Positions 10,002 to 19,581 of a DNA stretch of 64,000 nucleotides are shown one piece after another. A program made the position numbers and the translations under genes. Source of the DNA: Mixta intestinalis (GTDB taxonomy: Bacteria; Pseudomonadota; Gammaproteobacteria; Enterobacterales; Enterobacteriaceae); contig NZ_CP028271.1 in the NCBI RefSeq assembly GCF_009914055.1, forward strand, positions 1,488,001 to 1,552,000. Reading direction: 5' to 3'. Within the stretch, counting starts at the first letter, position 1. Each line of letters starts with the position of its first letter. The notes beneath the pieces are model-generated. The model worked only from the letters and a program-made list of their open reading frames with translations, was not told the DNA's origin and did no database searches.

Positions 10002-11213
10002 ATGCTCTCAACACTCATCTATCGCAGCCATCTCTGCGATGACGTCCCGGTAAAAACCCTGGAAGAAATGGTAAGCAAAGCCAACCGACTCAATGAATTA
10101 TATGATGTCACTGGTATTTTGCTGTTCAACGGAACCCATTTTTTTCAGGTGCTGGAGGGTCCTGAAGACGCAGTGCTCACCATCTACCAACGTATCTGTA
10201 AAGATAGCCGACATCATAATCTGGTCGAGCTAATGCGCGACTACGCCCCTGCTCGCCGTTTCGGCAACACTGGAATGGAGCTGTTCGATCTGCGTGAATA
10301 CGATCCGAATACGGTTCTTCAGGCGGTATTTGATAAAGGAACCACCAAATATCAGCTGACCTATGATGACCGGGTGCTGCTGTTTATTCGCACCTTTGTC
10401 GAAGCGAGGGAAAAAGAGAATTATTTTGAAGTGCCGCCTGCGGATGCCTGGGATTTTATCGCTGATGAGGAAGTCAGCATGGAGAGCGAGGTGATTCCTG
10501 CTGACGCGACGCCTTACCACTACGCTTTCCAGCCAATTATCGATCCCTTCTCACGCAGCATTGTCTCACTTGAAGCGCTGATGCGTAATGCAGACGGTTC
10601 TTCCCTGCGCGAGTACTTTGCTCAGTTTTCCAGGGATGAGGTCTATGACGTCGATGTTAAATCGAAAAAGCAGGCTTTTGCACTGGCCAATAAGCTGGGT
10701 ATCGAAGGGCTAACCCTTTCAATCAACTTGCTGCCGATGTCGCTGGTTATGGTGCCAGACGCGGTTGATTTTCTGCTGGCAGAAATTCAGGCCAACGGCC
10801 TGGTTCCTGAACAAATTGTGGTCGAAGTGACGGAAAACGAGGTTATTTCACGCCTCGACGCGTTCGAAACCTCGATTAAACAGCTAAAAGCGGCAGGAAT
10901 TAGCGTAACGATAGATAATTTTGGTGCGGGATCTGCCGGTCTGCTGCTGCTGACGCGTTTCCAGCCCGATCGGATTAAAATCGATCGGAATATTATCAGC
11001 GACGTGCATAAAAGCGGCCCGAAACAGGCCATCGTCCAGGCCATTATCAAGTGCTGTTCATCGCTGGAAATTGCCGTAACCGCTGAGGGCGTCGAAAAGC
11101 CCGAAGAATGGATGTGGCTGGAAGCCGCCGGAATTTATCATTTCCAGGGACCGCTGTTTGCCGCGCCGAAACTGAACGGTATCCCCGCCGTTGCCTGGCC
11201 TGAAAAGAGCTGA
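10002..11213 (+). CDS. bluF: Blue-light sensor BluF (BLUF-EAL)
   Basis: A 403-residue protein, the same length as E. coli BluF/YcgF. Residues 1-95 form a flavin-binding BLUF domain with Tyr7, Asn31 and Gln49 at the photoactive positions. Residues ~175-400 form an EAL domain. In E. coli this domain is degenerate, does not degrade c-di-GMP, and binds the repressor BluR. Here more catalytic residues remain: EAL (191-193), TENE, KID and AEGVE (361-365), but the paired aspartates read Asp305-Asn306. The ATG at 10002 gives the family N-terminus; an upstream extension to 9921 has no support. No bluR or ycgZ-type small genes are adjacent. Confidence 0.93.
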   Translation: MLSTLIYRSHLCDDVPVKTLEEMVSKANRLNELYDVTGILLFNGTHFFQVLEGPEDAVLTIYQRICKDSRHHNLVELMRDYAPARRFGNTGMELFDLREYDPNTVLQAVFDKGTTKYQLTYDDRVLLFIRTFVEAREKENYFEVPPADAWDFIADEEVSMESEVIPADATPYHYAFQPIIDPFSRSIVSLEALMRNADGSSLREYFAQFSRDEVYDVDVKSKKQAFALANKLGIEGLTLSINLLPMSLVMVPDAVDFLLAEIQANGLVPEQIVVEVTENEVISRLDAFETSIKQLKAAGISVTIDNFGAGSAGLLLLTRFQPDRIKIDRNIISDVHKSGPKQAIVQAIIKCCSSLEIAVTAEGVEKPEEWMWLEAAGIYHFQGPLFAAPKLNGIPAVAWPEKS

Positions 11214-11215
11214 AT

Positions 11216-11241
11216 AAAAAGCCCGGCGTTTTATGCCGGGC
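11216..11241 (-). terminator. Rho-independent terminator of cheV
   Basis: GCCCGGC (11221-11227) pairs with GCCGGGC (11235-11241). On the minus strand the hairpin is followed by TTTTTATTC, so it terminates cheV. On the plus strand there is no T-run, so bluF may be only partly terminated here. Confidence 0.75.
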
Positions 11242-11272
11242 AATACAATACGTTTGCCATTAACGCGGCGCG

Positions 11273-12247
11273 TTACGCCATTCTGACCGCCGCTTTTTCC
11301 AGCGCGCCCTGAATAGCTTCCGCCAGCTCGTTAATTTCAAATTTGGCAACATAGCCATCGGCACCTACCTTCCGAACATGCTCTTCATTGGCGCTGCCGG
11401 ATAGTGATGAGTGGATCACCACCGGAATTTTTTTGAGGTATTCTTCGCGCTTGATATTACGCGTCAGCGTAAAACCATCCATTTCCGGCATTTCCAGATC
11501 GGTTAATACCAGGCCGATACGCTCGCTGATCGGTTGCCCGGCCGCCTGCGCCTCATGAGCAATGCGCTTAATTTTTTCCCAGGCTTCCAGACCGGTATTA
11601 TGCATCATCACCGGCAGGCCCATGGTTTTCAGCCCCTGCTCCAGCATCGTCCGTGCAACTTTTGAATCTTCCGCGACGATGATTGATGCGCCAGGTTTAA
11701 TATTGAAGGTACGTCCCTTAACTTCCTGCGGAGCGGCGTCGCGTACCGATGGCATGATGTCATAAAGGATCTGCTCAACGTCCAGCACCATCGCCAGGTT
11801 ATTGCTTTGCCCGTCGCTCTCAAGACAGGCAATGCTGGTAATATTGCGGGTACTGATGCCTGATTCAGCAGTATGTACCTGGTTCCAGTCAAGACGCACG
11901 ATATTATCAACCGACTCGACGGCAAAAGCCTGCGTACTACGCGCATATTCCGTTACCAGCAGCAAATTTAAGCCGGTAGAGGGCGTGCAGCCCGCCACGG
12001 CAGCCAGATCGATTACCGGGATAATTTGCTCACGGATATTGGCCATTCCCAGCAGCGGTGACTGCATGCCTGCCGCTTTGGTAATGGTTGGCATCGGTAC
12101 GATTTCGCGCAGTTTAAACACGTTAATACCAAACAGCTCAGCCTTTTCGCCATCAGGAGATGACCCCAGACGGAATAATAACAGTTCGAATTTATTGGAT
12201 AAGGCGAGATTCGCTCTCTCATCAATATCTTTCTGGAAGTTATCCAT
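11273..12247 (-). CDS. cheV: Chemotaxis adaptor CheV
   Basis: A 324-residue CheW-receiver fusion that couples chemoreceptors to the CheA kinase. A CheW-like domain spans about residues 15-165, with the conserved FGINVFKLREIVPMP and GMANIREQIIPVIDLA stretches. A response-regulator domain follows from ~185, with the phospho-acceptor Asp in LVLTDLEMPEMDG. CheV is present in Salmonella and many Erwiniaceae but absent from E. coli K-12. It stands alone, away from other chemotaxis genes. A candidate flagellar sigma-28 promoter lies ~110 bases upstream. Confidence 0.95.
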   Translation of the reverse strand: MDNFQKDIDERANLALSNKFELLLFRLGSSPDGEKAELFGINVFKLREIVPMPTITKAAGMQSPLLGMANIREQIIPVIDLAAVAGCTPSTGLNLLLVTEYARSTQAFAVESVDNIVRLDWNQVHTAESGISTRNITSIACLESDGQSNNLAMVLDVEQILYDIMPSVRDAAPQEVKGRTFNIKPGASIIVAEDSKVARTMLEQGLKTMGLPVMMHNTGLEAWEKIKRIAHEAQAAGQPISERIGLVLTDLEMPEMDGFTLTRNIKREEYLKKIPVVIHSSLSGSANEEHVRKVGADGYVAKFEINELAEAIQGALEKAAVRMA

Positions 12248-12358
12248 TGTTACCTCTGGGTTATTATTGTGGCTGGCATAAGCTCACAATGGGATGTCCA
12301 TAATGTGTTTCTTGTTCTCGTCACGGCGACGTAGCGCTTATGCTGCCGCTCTTATAAG

Positions 12359-12366
12359 TTATCGGC
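12359..12366 (-). promoter_or_regulatory. Candidate sigma-28 (FliA) -10 element for cheV
   Basis: The minus strand reads GCCGATAA, an exact match to the flagellar sigma factor -10 consensus, 112 bases before the cheV start. The -35 region is T-rich and fits TAAAGTTT poorly, so the call is tentative but agrees with chemotaxis gene control. Confidence 0.5.
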
Positions 12367-12502
12367 AGCTAAAAATAAAAATACAGAGGAAAAGGAATAA
12401 CCTTATGTGCATTCTGTTTCATAACTCACAGTTTGCAGGGGAACAGTAGCTTCAGACGAACATTATTGCGTTAAAAACAGACAACTTTATCTCGGGAGAA
12501 AT

Positions 12503-12536
12503 AAAAAACCCCGATCGGAAATGTCGGGGTTTTTTA
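12503..12536 (-). terminator. Terminator of the small acidic protein gene
   Basis: AAAAAACCCCGA pairs with TCGGGGTTTTTT around a short loop. It has T-runs on both strands. It lies ~23 bases beyond the stop of the minus-strand gene at 12559. Confidence 0.8.
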
Positions 12537-12558
12537 TCATGTTGATGTCATCATCAGA

Positions 12559-12768
12559 TTAGTGTTTGCCGTCGGTATCGTACGGATCGTCTTTATCATC
12601 GCTGCTGTCATCACGCTTACGCGGGATCTCTCCCGCCCGATCTGGCGCGCCATTAGCAGCGAAATCATCCTCTTCATAAGGATTAGGAGCGTGTGGCGCA
12701 ACTTCAGGCAGGCCATGATGTTTATGGTCGTCCGGGAAAGGCTTGTTGTGGTCGGGACGTTCTGACAT
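12559..12768 (-). CDS. Small acidic hydrophilic protein, unknown
   Basis: A 69-residue, highly charged and probably disordered protein, rich in Asp, Glu, Pro, His and Lys (MSERPDHNKPFPDDHKHHG at the start, DDSSDDKDDPYDTDGKH at the end). It has no hydrophobic segment or cysteine. The start at 12768 follows GGAGGAACCT, a strong ribosome binding site; the frame continues upstream without one. It has its own terminator. I do not recognise a family. Confidence 0.65.
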   Translation of the reverse strand: MSERPDHNKPFPDDHKHHGLPEVAPHAPNPYEEDDFAANGAPDRAGEIPRKRDDSSDDKDDPYDTDGKH

Positions 12769-12856
12769 AGGTTCCTCCATTAACGCAGGTAAGTTAACAG
12801 AGTATAGGCGATAGCCTGAACAGACGCCGGAAATGCAGACTGCTCTGACAACCAAT

Positions 12857-12879
12857 AAAAAGGCCACCCGCAGGTAGCC
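12857..12879 (-). terminator. Probable terminator downstream of the PTS gene
   Basis: On the minus strand GGCTACC-TGCG-GGTGGCC forms a stem with one mismatch, followed by TTTTT. It is ~310 bases past the stop of the PTS gene at 13190 and is the first terminator met by its transcript. Confidence 0.6.
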
Positions 12880-13189
12880 TTATACTTAAATTTAATTGTA
12901 TTTATATTGTTACCGAAATAACCAGCTTACGGTATGGGGTTCCCCTGGTGTGACCGCACTATTGTGCCATCTCCTCGTTTACAGACGCATTTTTCGGGCT
13001 GCACGCAGCGTTTAGGTGGTTTAAATTCAAACCGGACGAACCGTAAGCGAGAAGATGCCGTCATTATTTATAAAACTAATTTATGGTTCTACTCCCCTAA
13101 AGTACAGGTCTTCCCCTGACTATAGTTTACCTTCTGCTGAAAAATAGCGCGGTCACGCCCTGTTCGACGTTCATTTGGCCCGATCCGTA
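12880..13189. other. Untranslated interval after the PTS gene
   Basis: About 310 bases with no credible reading frame. On the minus strand it would be a long 3' untranslated region of the PTS mRNA, ending at the terminator at 12857-12879. A TATAGT box near 13124 on the minus strand could start a separate small RNA, but no matching -35 was found. Confidence 0.35.
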
Positions 13190-14782
13190 TCAGGCAACGC
13201 CGAGCGCGACTTTAACCTCGTTAGCGATCTTCTCTACCTGCGGCCCATAGATAACCTGAACGTCATGATCGCTGACGCGATTAACCCCATTGGCACCGGT
13301 AGACATCAGGGTTTGATCCACAACTTCTTTCATATCTTTCACCCGGACACGCAGACGGGTAAAGCAGCAGTCAACTTCCTCAATGTTATTTTCGCCGCCC
13401 AACCCGCTGATGATGACTTTGGTTCGATCATCGACGCTAAACGCCTGCGGTGCCGTCTCCTGCTCTTCCACTTCGCGTCCCGGCGTTTCAACGTTCATAC
13501 GCCTGATCACCCACTTAAAGCCGTAGTAGTACAGCGGCGCGTAAATCACGCCCAGCGCCAGCGTCCACCACCAGTGGGTTTTCGCTCCACCAAGAATACC
13601 GAACACCACCAGATCGATAGCACCGCCCTGCACGTTGCCAATCATCAGATGCAGCATCGACATCAGCATAAATGAGAGGCCGGTCAGCAAGGCATGCAGG
13701 ATATAAAGCACAGGCGAAACAAAAATGAAGCAGAATTCCAGCGGCTCGGTAATACCGGTAGTAAATGAGGTTAAGGCCCCCGCCAGCACCAGCGCCTTAA
13801 CGCGCTGTTTATGCTCCGGGCGCGCGGTGTGGTAAATTGCCAGCGCCGCCGCCGGCAGGCCAAACATCATTACCGGAATTTTTCCCTGAGCAAGAAAACG
13901 GGTTGCGCCACGCACGATATCATCCGGGATAGTTCCGGGATGCGTCAACGAGGCGTTGAAAATATTCAGCGCCCCCACAATAGTCTGATTATCGACGGTG
14001 GCAATGCCGCCAATCGGCGTAAAGCGTACGGTTTCATTCAGAATATGGTGCAGCCCGGTGGGGATCAGCAATCGTTCGCAGGTACCGAGTAAAAAAGCGC
14101 CGTACTGCCCGCTTTTACCGATAAACTCGCCAACCCAGGCGATGCCTGCGCCGATGGTCGGCCAAATCAGTGCCAGTAGTACCCCCACCAGCGGCAGCAC
14201 CACTACCGTAACGATCGGTACAAAACGTCGCCCGCCAAAAAAGCTGATCGCGGTCGGCAACTGCTGAGTATAAAAACGGTTATGCAGCATCACCGTCAGC
14301 AGCCCGGCAATTACCCCACCCAGGACGCTCATGTTAAAGGTGAAGATCCCCAGCATATCGATATATTCTGCCGAGGTCATCATCGCCGTGGTCTGATCCA
14401 TTCCGGCCTGCTGTAGCGCTTCTGGCGTAGTGGTTTGCGACGTTATCCCTTTCGCAGCCAACGTAGCGCTGATACCAACATGCATAGCGATAAAGCCAAT
14501 CACGGCGGCAAAGGCGGCAGTCGGCTTCTCCGCCTTTGCCAGGCCGATAGCGCTGGCAACGGCAAAAAAGACCGGCAGGTTGGCAAACAGCGCCCCCGCC
14601 ACCTTGCGAATAAAGCTGATGATTATTTGCGGCGTCTGCATACTGGCGAACGCATCGCCGGTAATGGCAGGGTTTTGCATCGCAGCGGCCACGCCAAGAA
14701 AAATACCGGCGGCGGCTATCACTGAAATAGGCATCATCAATGCCTTGCCGAACGCGTGAATCTTGCTGGTGAAATCTTTCAT
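13190..14782 (-). CDS. PTS sugar permease IICB, glucose/maltose (MalX) type
   Basis: A 530-residue phosphotransferase permease, the same length as E. coli MalX. The IIC membrane domain spans roughly residues 1-430 and contains the ITEPLEF motif and GTCERLLIPTGLHHI. The IIB domain is at the C-terminus, with the phosphorylated cysteine in CFTRLRV (Cys473; a second Cys precedes it). It needs HPr and a IIA-Glc-type donor encoded elsewhere. The sugar is not certain: glucose, maltose or an alpha-glucoside are the options within this subfamily. The start at 14782 follows AGAGG; the upstream ATG at 14815 has no binding site. No hydrolase gene is adjacent. Confidence 0.85.
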   Translation of the reverse strand: MKDFTSKIHAFGKALMMPISVIAAAGIFLGVAAAMQNPAITGDAFASMQTPQIIISFIRKVAGALFANLPVFFAVASAIGLAKAEKPTAAFAAVIGFIAMHVGISATLAAKGITSQTTTPEALQQAGMDQTTAMMTSAEYIDMLGIFTFNMSVLGGVIAGLLTVMLHNRFYTQQLPTAISFFGGRRFVPIVTVVVLPLVGVLLALIWPTIGAGIAWVGEFIGKSGQYGAFLLGTCERLLIPTGLHHILNETVRFTPIGGIATVDNQTIVGALNIFNASLTHPGTIPDDIVRGATRFLAQGKIPVMMFGLPAAALAIYHTARPEHKQRVKALVLAGALTSFTTGITEPLEFCFIFVSPVLYILHALLTGLSFMLMSMLHLMIGNVQGGAIDLVVFGILGGAKTHWWWTLALGVIYAPLYYYGFKWVIRRMNVETPGREVEEQETAPQAFSVDDRTKVIISGLGGENNIEEVDCCFTRLRVRVKDMKEVVDQTLMSTGANGVNRVSDHDVQVIYGPQVEKIANEVKVALGVA

Positions 14783-14870
14783 CAAAGGCCTCTGTCGCTG
14801 GGCAGAAAGCTTCATTATTAGCCAGCTATGGGATTCACACCGCCCAGGCAGCGGTTGGCAAAGGATAAAA

Positions 14871-14886
14871 TTTGAGCGAATTCACA
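14871..14886. promoter_or_regulatory. Candidate CRP site upstream of the PTS gene
   Basis: TTTGA-N6-TCACA matches the CRP consensus TGTGA-N6-TCACA at 9 of 10 positions. It sits ~90 bases before the PTS gene start and ~140 before the divergent molybdoenzyme gene. Catabolite control of a PTS gene would be expected. Confidence 0.4.
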
Positions 14887-15025
14887 CTTTTTGACGCCGC
14901 GATAAAGGAAACCTATCACACCATTAAGTCAATCAATTAGACAAAATATTTAACCAGAAGCAGACTCCCCAGCAAAAGACGCAATAAATATTTAACGATT
15001 CTTAAACACCAACACCTGCATCCAT

Positions 15026-17332
15026 ATGAAATTCAAATCGCAAATAAAACCGTACCAGGCCGCGGCGGGCGGCTGGGGCTCGCTGGAAGCGACCACCCGT
15101 TTCGTTATTGACAGCAAACAAGCGTTAAAAAACATGCGTAACCTGATGCGCATGAACAAAGCTAAAGGCTTTGACTGCCCAGGCTGTGCCTGGGGAGACG
15201 ACAATAAAAGCACCTTCAGCTTCTGCGAAAATGGTGCTAAGGCGGTAACCTGGGAGGCAACTCGTCGCTTCGTCGATGCTGACTTTTTCGCGCAGCACAG
15301 CGTCAGCACCCTTTACCAGCAAAGCGACTATTTTCTGGAGTATCAGGGCCGCCTGACCGAGCCGCTACGCTATAACCGTCTGACCGACCATTACGAACCG
15401 ATTAGCTGGGATAACGCCTTTGCGCTGATCGCTCAGCATATTCACGCAATGGACAACCCCGATCAGATGGAGCTATACACCTCAGGGCGCGCCAGCAACG
15501 AAGCCTCCTGGCTCTATCAGCTGTTTGGGCGCATGGTTGGCACCAACAACTTCCCTGACTGCTCGAACATGTGTCATGAAGCCAGCGGCTCCGGCCTGAA
15601 GCGCAGTATCGGCGTGGGCAAAGGCACTATCCGTCTGGACGATTTCGATCATGCAGACGCAATCTTTGTTTTCGGTCAGAACCCCGGTACCAACCATCCG
15701 CGTATGCTGCACAGCCTGCGTCATGCTGCCGATCGCGGCGCACGCATTGTTACGTTCAATACATTGCGCGAGCGCGGCCTGGAGCGTTTTGCCGATCCGC
15801 AGAAACCCCTGGAAGTGGTAACTTCGAAAGCGGGCACCATTAGTTCTACCTATTACCAGCCTAACCTCGGCGGCGATATGGCTGCGGTACGCGGTATGGT
15901 TAAAGCGCTGGCGGAAACGCATCGCGCCCGTATCGCCGCAGGCGAAAAAGGTCTGTTTGACGATGCCTTTATCAGCGCCACTACCCAGGGCGTGGAGGAT
16001 TATCTGGACGCCGTTGACGCCACCAGCTGGGAACAGATCGTGCAGCAGTCCGGCCTGAGCGAGCAACAGCTGCGTGAGGCGGCAGCCATCTACCAGAGCG
16101 CCGATCGCGTTATCTGTACCTGGGCGATGGGCATTACCCAGCACAAACACTCGGTGGATACCGTACGCGAGATCGTTAACCTGCAATTGCTGTTTGGTCA
16201 GCTCGGCAAAAAAGGCGCAGGTCTGTGCCCGGTGCGCGGCCACAGTAACGTACAGGGCAACCGCACCATGGGTATCGATGAGAAGCCGTCTCAGGCTTTC
16301 CTTGATGCGATGGCAAAACATTTTAATTTTGAACCGCCGCGTGCACCGGGCCACAACACCGTTGAGGCGCTGGAAGCGATGCTGCGTGATGAAATTAAAG
16401 TACTGATCGCGCTGGGCGGCAACCTTGCCGCCGCCGCGCCGGACAGCCCGCGTACCGAAGAAGCGATGCAGCGCTGTGGCCTGACCGTGCACATCAGCAC
16501 CAAGCTGAACCGCAGCCATCTGGTGCCGGGGCACGACAGCCTGATCCTGCCGACGCTGGGCCGTACCGAGCAGGATATGCAGGCGACCGGCTCGCAGTTT
16601 ATTACCGTGGAAGATTCCTTCAGTATGGTGCACGCCTCTGAGGGTGTCGGCAAGCCGCTGGCGGACACGCAACGCTCTGAAACCGCCATTGTGGCGGGCA
16701 TCGCTAACGCCGTACTCAGCAGCTTTAACCTTGACTGGCTGGCGCTGGCGGCGGATTACAACAAAATTCGCGACCATATCGCCGCCACCATCCCAGGTTT
16801 TGCCGATTTCAATAAGAAATGCGAGCAGCCCGGCGGATTCTATCTGGGTAACGCCGCGGCAGAGCTGCGTTTTAATACGCCGGACGGTAAAGCGCACTTC
16901 AGCGCGGCGGCTTTGCCAACGTCGCTTTACCCGCAGCTGGGCGATATTGAGGTACCTTTTACCCTGCAATCGCTGCGTTCGCACGATCAGTACAACACCA
17001 CGATTTACGGCCTCGACGATCGCTATCGTGGCGTTTACGGCCAGCGCGAAGTGCTGTTTATCAACCCGGAAGATATGCGCGAGCTGGGCTACAGCGCCGG
17101 ACAGAACGTGGATATTGAAACCCTGTGGAACGATGGGATTACCCGTCGCGTCAGCGGCTTTAAGCTGGTGCCCTACAATATTCCACGCGGTAACCTGGCG
17201 GCCTATTACCCGGAAACCAACCCGCTGGTTCCCCTCTCCAGCTTTGGCGACGGCAGCGGCACGCCAACCTCTAAATCCATACCGGTGAAAATTTCACTTA
17301 CGGTGGAAGTGGCCTCGCAGCGTATTGCCTGA
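15026..17332 (+). CDS. ydeP: YdeP-like molybdopterin oxidoreductase
   Basis: A 768-residue FdhF-like oxidoreductase alpha subunit close in layout to E. coli YdeP (759 aa), a protein linked to acid resistance. It shares FDCPGCAW near the N-terminus, NNFPDCSNMCHE, GQNPGTNHPRML, GHSNVQGNRT and the C-terminal SHDQYNTTIYG..DRYRGVYGQR block of the molybdopterin-binding fold. It lacks the four-cysteine N-terminal iron-sulfur motif of true formate dehydrogenases. The start gives the family N-terminus (QAAAGGWGS), although its binding site is weak. It is a single gene with its own terminator. The physiological substrate of the family is unknown. Confidence 0.88.
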   Translation: MKFKSQIKPYQAAAGGWGSLEATTRFVIDSKQALKNMRNLMRMNKAKGFDCPGCAWGDDNKSTFSFCENGAKAVTWEATRRFVDADFFAQHSVSTLYQQSDYFLEYQGRLTEPLRYNRLTDHYEPISWDNAFALIAQHIHAMDNPDQMELYTSGRASNEASWLYQLFGRMVGTNNFPDCSNMCHEASGSGLKRSIGVGKGTIRLDDFDHADAIFVFGQNPGTNHPRMLHSLRHAADRGARIVTFNTLRERGLERFADPQKPLEVVTSKAGTISSTYYQPNLGGDMAAVRGMVKALAETHRARIAAGEKGLFDDAFISATTQGVEDYLDAVDATSWEQIVQQSGLSEQQLREAAAIYQSADRVICTWAMGITQHKHSVDTVREIVNLQLLFGQLGKKGAGLCPVRGHSNVQGNRTMGIDEKPSQAFLDAMAKHFNFEPPRAPGHNTVEALEAMLRDEIKVLIALGGNLAAAAPDSPRTEEAMQRCGLTVHISTKLNRSHLVPGHDSLILPTLGRTEQDMQATGSQFITVEDSFSMVHASEGVGKPLADTQRSETAIVAGIANAVLSSFNLDWLALAADYNKIRDHIAATIPGFADFNKKCEQPGGFYLGNAAAELRFNTPDGKAHFSAAALPTSLYPQLGDIEVPFTLQSLRSHDQYNTTIYGLDDRYRGVYGQREVLFINPEDMRELGYSAGQNVDIETLWNDGITRRVSGFKLVPYNIPRGNLAAYYPETNPLVPLSSFGDGSGTPTSKSIPVKISLTVEVASQRIA

Positions 17333-17350
17333 TAGGCTGTAAGTCTGTGT

Positions 17351-17376
17351 AAAAAGCCGGAGCTACCCGGCTTTTT
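17351..17376 (+). terminator. Rho-independent terminator of the ydeP-like gene
   Basis: AAAAAGCCGG (17351-17360) pairs with CCGGCTTTTT (17367-17376), 18 bases after the stop codon. Confidence 0.85.
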
Positions 17377-17456
17377 GCGTTTATTACACCTTGCTGCATG
17401 ACAGGTAATCGCGTAAAACTGTCTGCCGCTCTTAGGCCACGAAACTAAAAACAACT

Positions 17457-19388
17457 ATGTTCCAGGATAACCCGCTGCTTGCGCAGCTTAAAGAGAAGCT
17501 TCATGCCCAGACGCCGCGTGTGGAAGGGGTGGTAAAAGGCACCGAAAAAGGTTTCGGTTTCTTAGAAGTCGATGCACAAAAAAGCTACTTTATTCCGCCG
17601 CCGCAGATGAAGAAAGTGATGCATGGCGACCGGGTGATTGCAGCGTTGCAAACTGACAAAGATCGCGAAATTGTTGAGCCGGAAACGCTGGTAGAGCCTT
17701 TCCTGACGCGTTTCGTTGGCCGGGTGCAGAAAAAAGACGATCGTCTGTCAATCGTCCCTGACCATCCGTTGCTGAAGGACGCCATTCCCTGCCGTCCGGC
17801 GCGCAGCCTGCAGCATGATTTTCAGGCGGGTGACTGGGCAGTGGCGGAAATGCGTCGCCATCCGTTAAAAGGCGATCGCGGTTTTTACGCTGAGCTGACA
17901 GAATTTATTACCACCGGTGACGATCATCTGGCACCGTGGTGGGTGACACTGTCACGTCATAACCTTGAGCGTGAAGCACCAGCGGTTAACTTCAGCGAAA
18001 TGCTGGATGAAAAACTGGAGCGTGAAGATCTTACCGCGCTGGATTTTGTCACTATCGACAGCGCCAGCACGGAAGATATGGACGATGCATTGTTTGTCGA
18101 AGAGCTGGACGATAACGCGCTGCGCCTGACTATCGCCATCGCCGATCCTACCGCTTACGTCCCTGCCGACAGCGAGCTGGACGCCATTGCTGCCGAACGC
18201 GCCTTCACCAACTATCTGCCGGGCTTTAATATCCCGATGCTGCCGCGCGAACTTTCTGACGATGTCTGCTCGCTGCGTCCTGATGAGCGCCGTCCGGCGC
18301 TGGCCTGTCGTGTAACCGTCGCCCAGGATGGCAGCCTGTCCGACGTGCATTTCTTTGCGGCCTGGGTCGAATCTAAAGCCAAGCTGGTCTATGACGACGT
18401 CTCCGACTGGCTGGAAAACAGCGGTGAATGGCAGCCGTCAAGCGAAGCGATTGCCCGGCAGATCCGTCTGCTACACCGTATTTGCCAGGCGCGCGTAGCG
18501 TGGCGTCAGCAACATGCGCTGGTGTTTAAAGATCGTCCCGACTATCGCTTCCTGCTGGGAGAAAAAGGCGAAGTGCTGGATATCATCGCAGAGCCGCGCC
18601 GTATCGCTAACCGTATCGTTGAAGAAGCGATGATCGCTGCCAATATCTGTGCCGCGATGGTGCTGCGCGAGAAGCTTGGTTTCGGCATCTATAACGTACA
18701 TCTGGGCTTTGACGCCATTAACGCTGAGCAGGCAGCCGCCGTGCTGGCGAATCATGGCATCACAGCCGACGCAACCGCAATGGCTACGCTGGAAGGTTTC
18801 CGTCAGCTGCGCCGCCAGCTGGATGCACAGCCAACGCAGTTCCTCGACAGCCGTATTCGTCGTTTCCAGTCCTTTGCAGAAATCAGCATCGAGCCGGGCC
18901 CGCACTTTGGGCTGGGCCTTGAAGCCTATGCAACCTGGACCTCACCAATTCGTAAGTATGGCGATATGATCAATCATCGCCTGCTGAAAGCGATTATTCG
19001 TGGTGAAAGCGCACCGCGCCCTGCCGATGAAATCACGCTGAAAATGAGTGAGCGTCGTCGTCTGAATCGTATGGCCGAGCGCGATGTGGGTGACTGGCTC
19101 TATGCCCGTTTCCTGCAAAAAGCGGCGGGCAGCGATACCCGCTTCAGCGCTGAGATTATCGATATCTCCCGTGGTGGTATGCGTGTGCGTCTGCTGGATA
19201 ACGGTGCCGTCGCCTTTATCCCAGCCCCCTTTATCCACGCGGTGCGCGATGAACTGGTATGCAGCCAGGAAAGCGGCACGGTGCAGGTAAAAGGCGACGT
19301 GGTTTATCGCGTGACTGATGTTATTGAGGTGACTATCGCCGAAGTTCGTATGGAAACCCGCAGTATCGTGGCACGCCCCGCTGCCTGA
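17457..19388 (+). CDS. rnb: Exoribonuclease II
   Basis: Processive 3'-to-5' exoribonuclease that degrades single-stranded RNA to short oligonucleotides. The 643 residues match E. coli RNase II (644). N-terminal cold-shock RNA-binding domains are followed by the RNB catalytic domain, with the acidic metal-binding cluster in [19 protein letters not shown]-terminal S1 domain ([27 protein letters not shown]) ends the protein. The start gives the family N-terminus [11 protein letters not shown]. In E. coli rnb is followed directly by pdeR (gmr); here a two-gene carbon-transport unit lies between. Confidence 0.97.
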   Translation: MFQDNPLLAQLKEKLHAQTPRVEGVVKGTEKGFGFLEVDAQKSYFIPPPQMKKVMHGDRVIAALQTDKDREIVEPETLVEPFLTRFVGRVQKKDDRLSIVPDHPLLKDAIPCRPARSLQHDFQAGDWAVAEMRRHPLKGDRGFYAELTEFITTGDDHLAPWWVTLSRHNLEREAPAVNFSEMLDEKLEREDLTALDFVTIDSASTEDMDDALFVEELDDNALRLTIAIADPTAYVPADSELDAIAAERAFTNYLPGFNIPMLPRELSDDVCSLRPDERRPALACRVTVAQDGSLSDVHFFAAWVESKAKLVYDDVSDWLENSGEWQPSSEAIARQIRLLHRICQARVAWRQQHALVFKDRPDYRFLLGEKGEVLDIIAEPRRIANRIVEEAMIAANICAAMVLREKLGFGIYNVHLGFDAINAEQAAAVLANHGITADATAMATLEGFRQLRRQLDAQPTQFLDSRIRRFQSFAEISIEPGPHFGLGLEAYATWTSPIRKYGDMINHRLLKAIIRGESAPRPADEITLKMSERRRLNRMAERDVGDWLYARFLQKAAGSDTRFSAEIIDISRGGMRVRLLDNGAVAFIPAPFIHAVRDELVCSQESGTVQVKGDVVYRVTDVIEVTIAEVRMETRSIVARPAA

Positions 19389-19400
19389 TAACGCGCTTAC

Positions 19401-19440
19401 GGGACAGCCATTTAGCTGTCCCGCTTCCGTTTATTTTTCC
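19401..19440 (+). terminator. Probable terminator of rnb
   Basis: GGGACAGC (19401-19408) pairs with GCTGTCCC (19415-19422). A T-rich tail (TTCCGTTTATTTTTCC) follows but is not a clean T-run. Confidence 0.55.
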
Positions 19441-19581
19441 TCTCTTACTTTCGTTACTGTTAAAAACGCCTGCCGCCTCACACTTCCTTAAACTCCTCCT
19501 TTCTTTAGCAATTCTTTAAATTACTTTTAACTTGCTTAATATCCCCATCCCTTTTCCTCTGGATGCTACAAGGAGTAAGTC

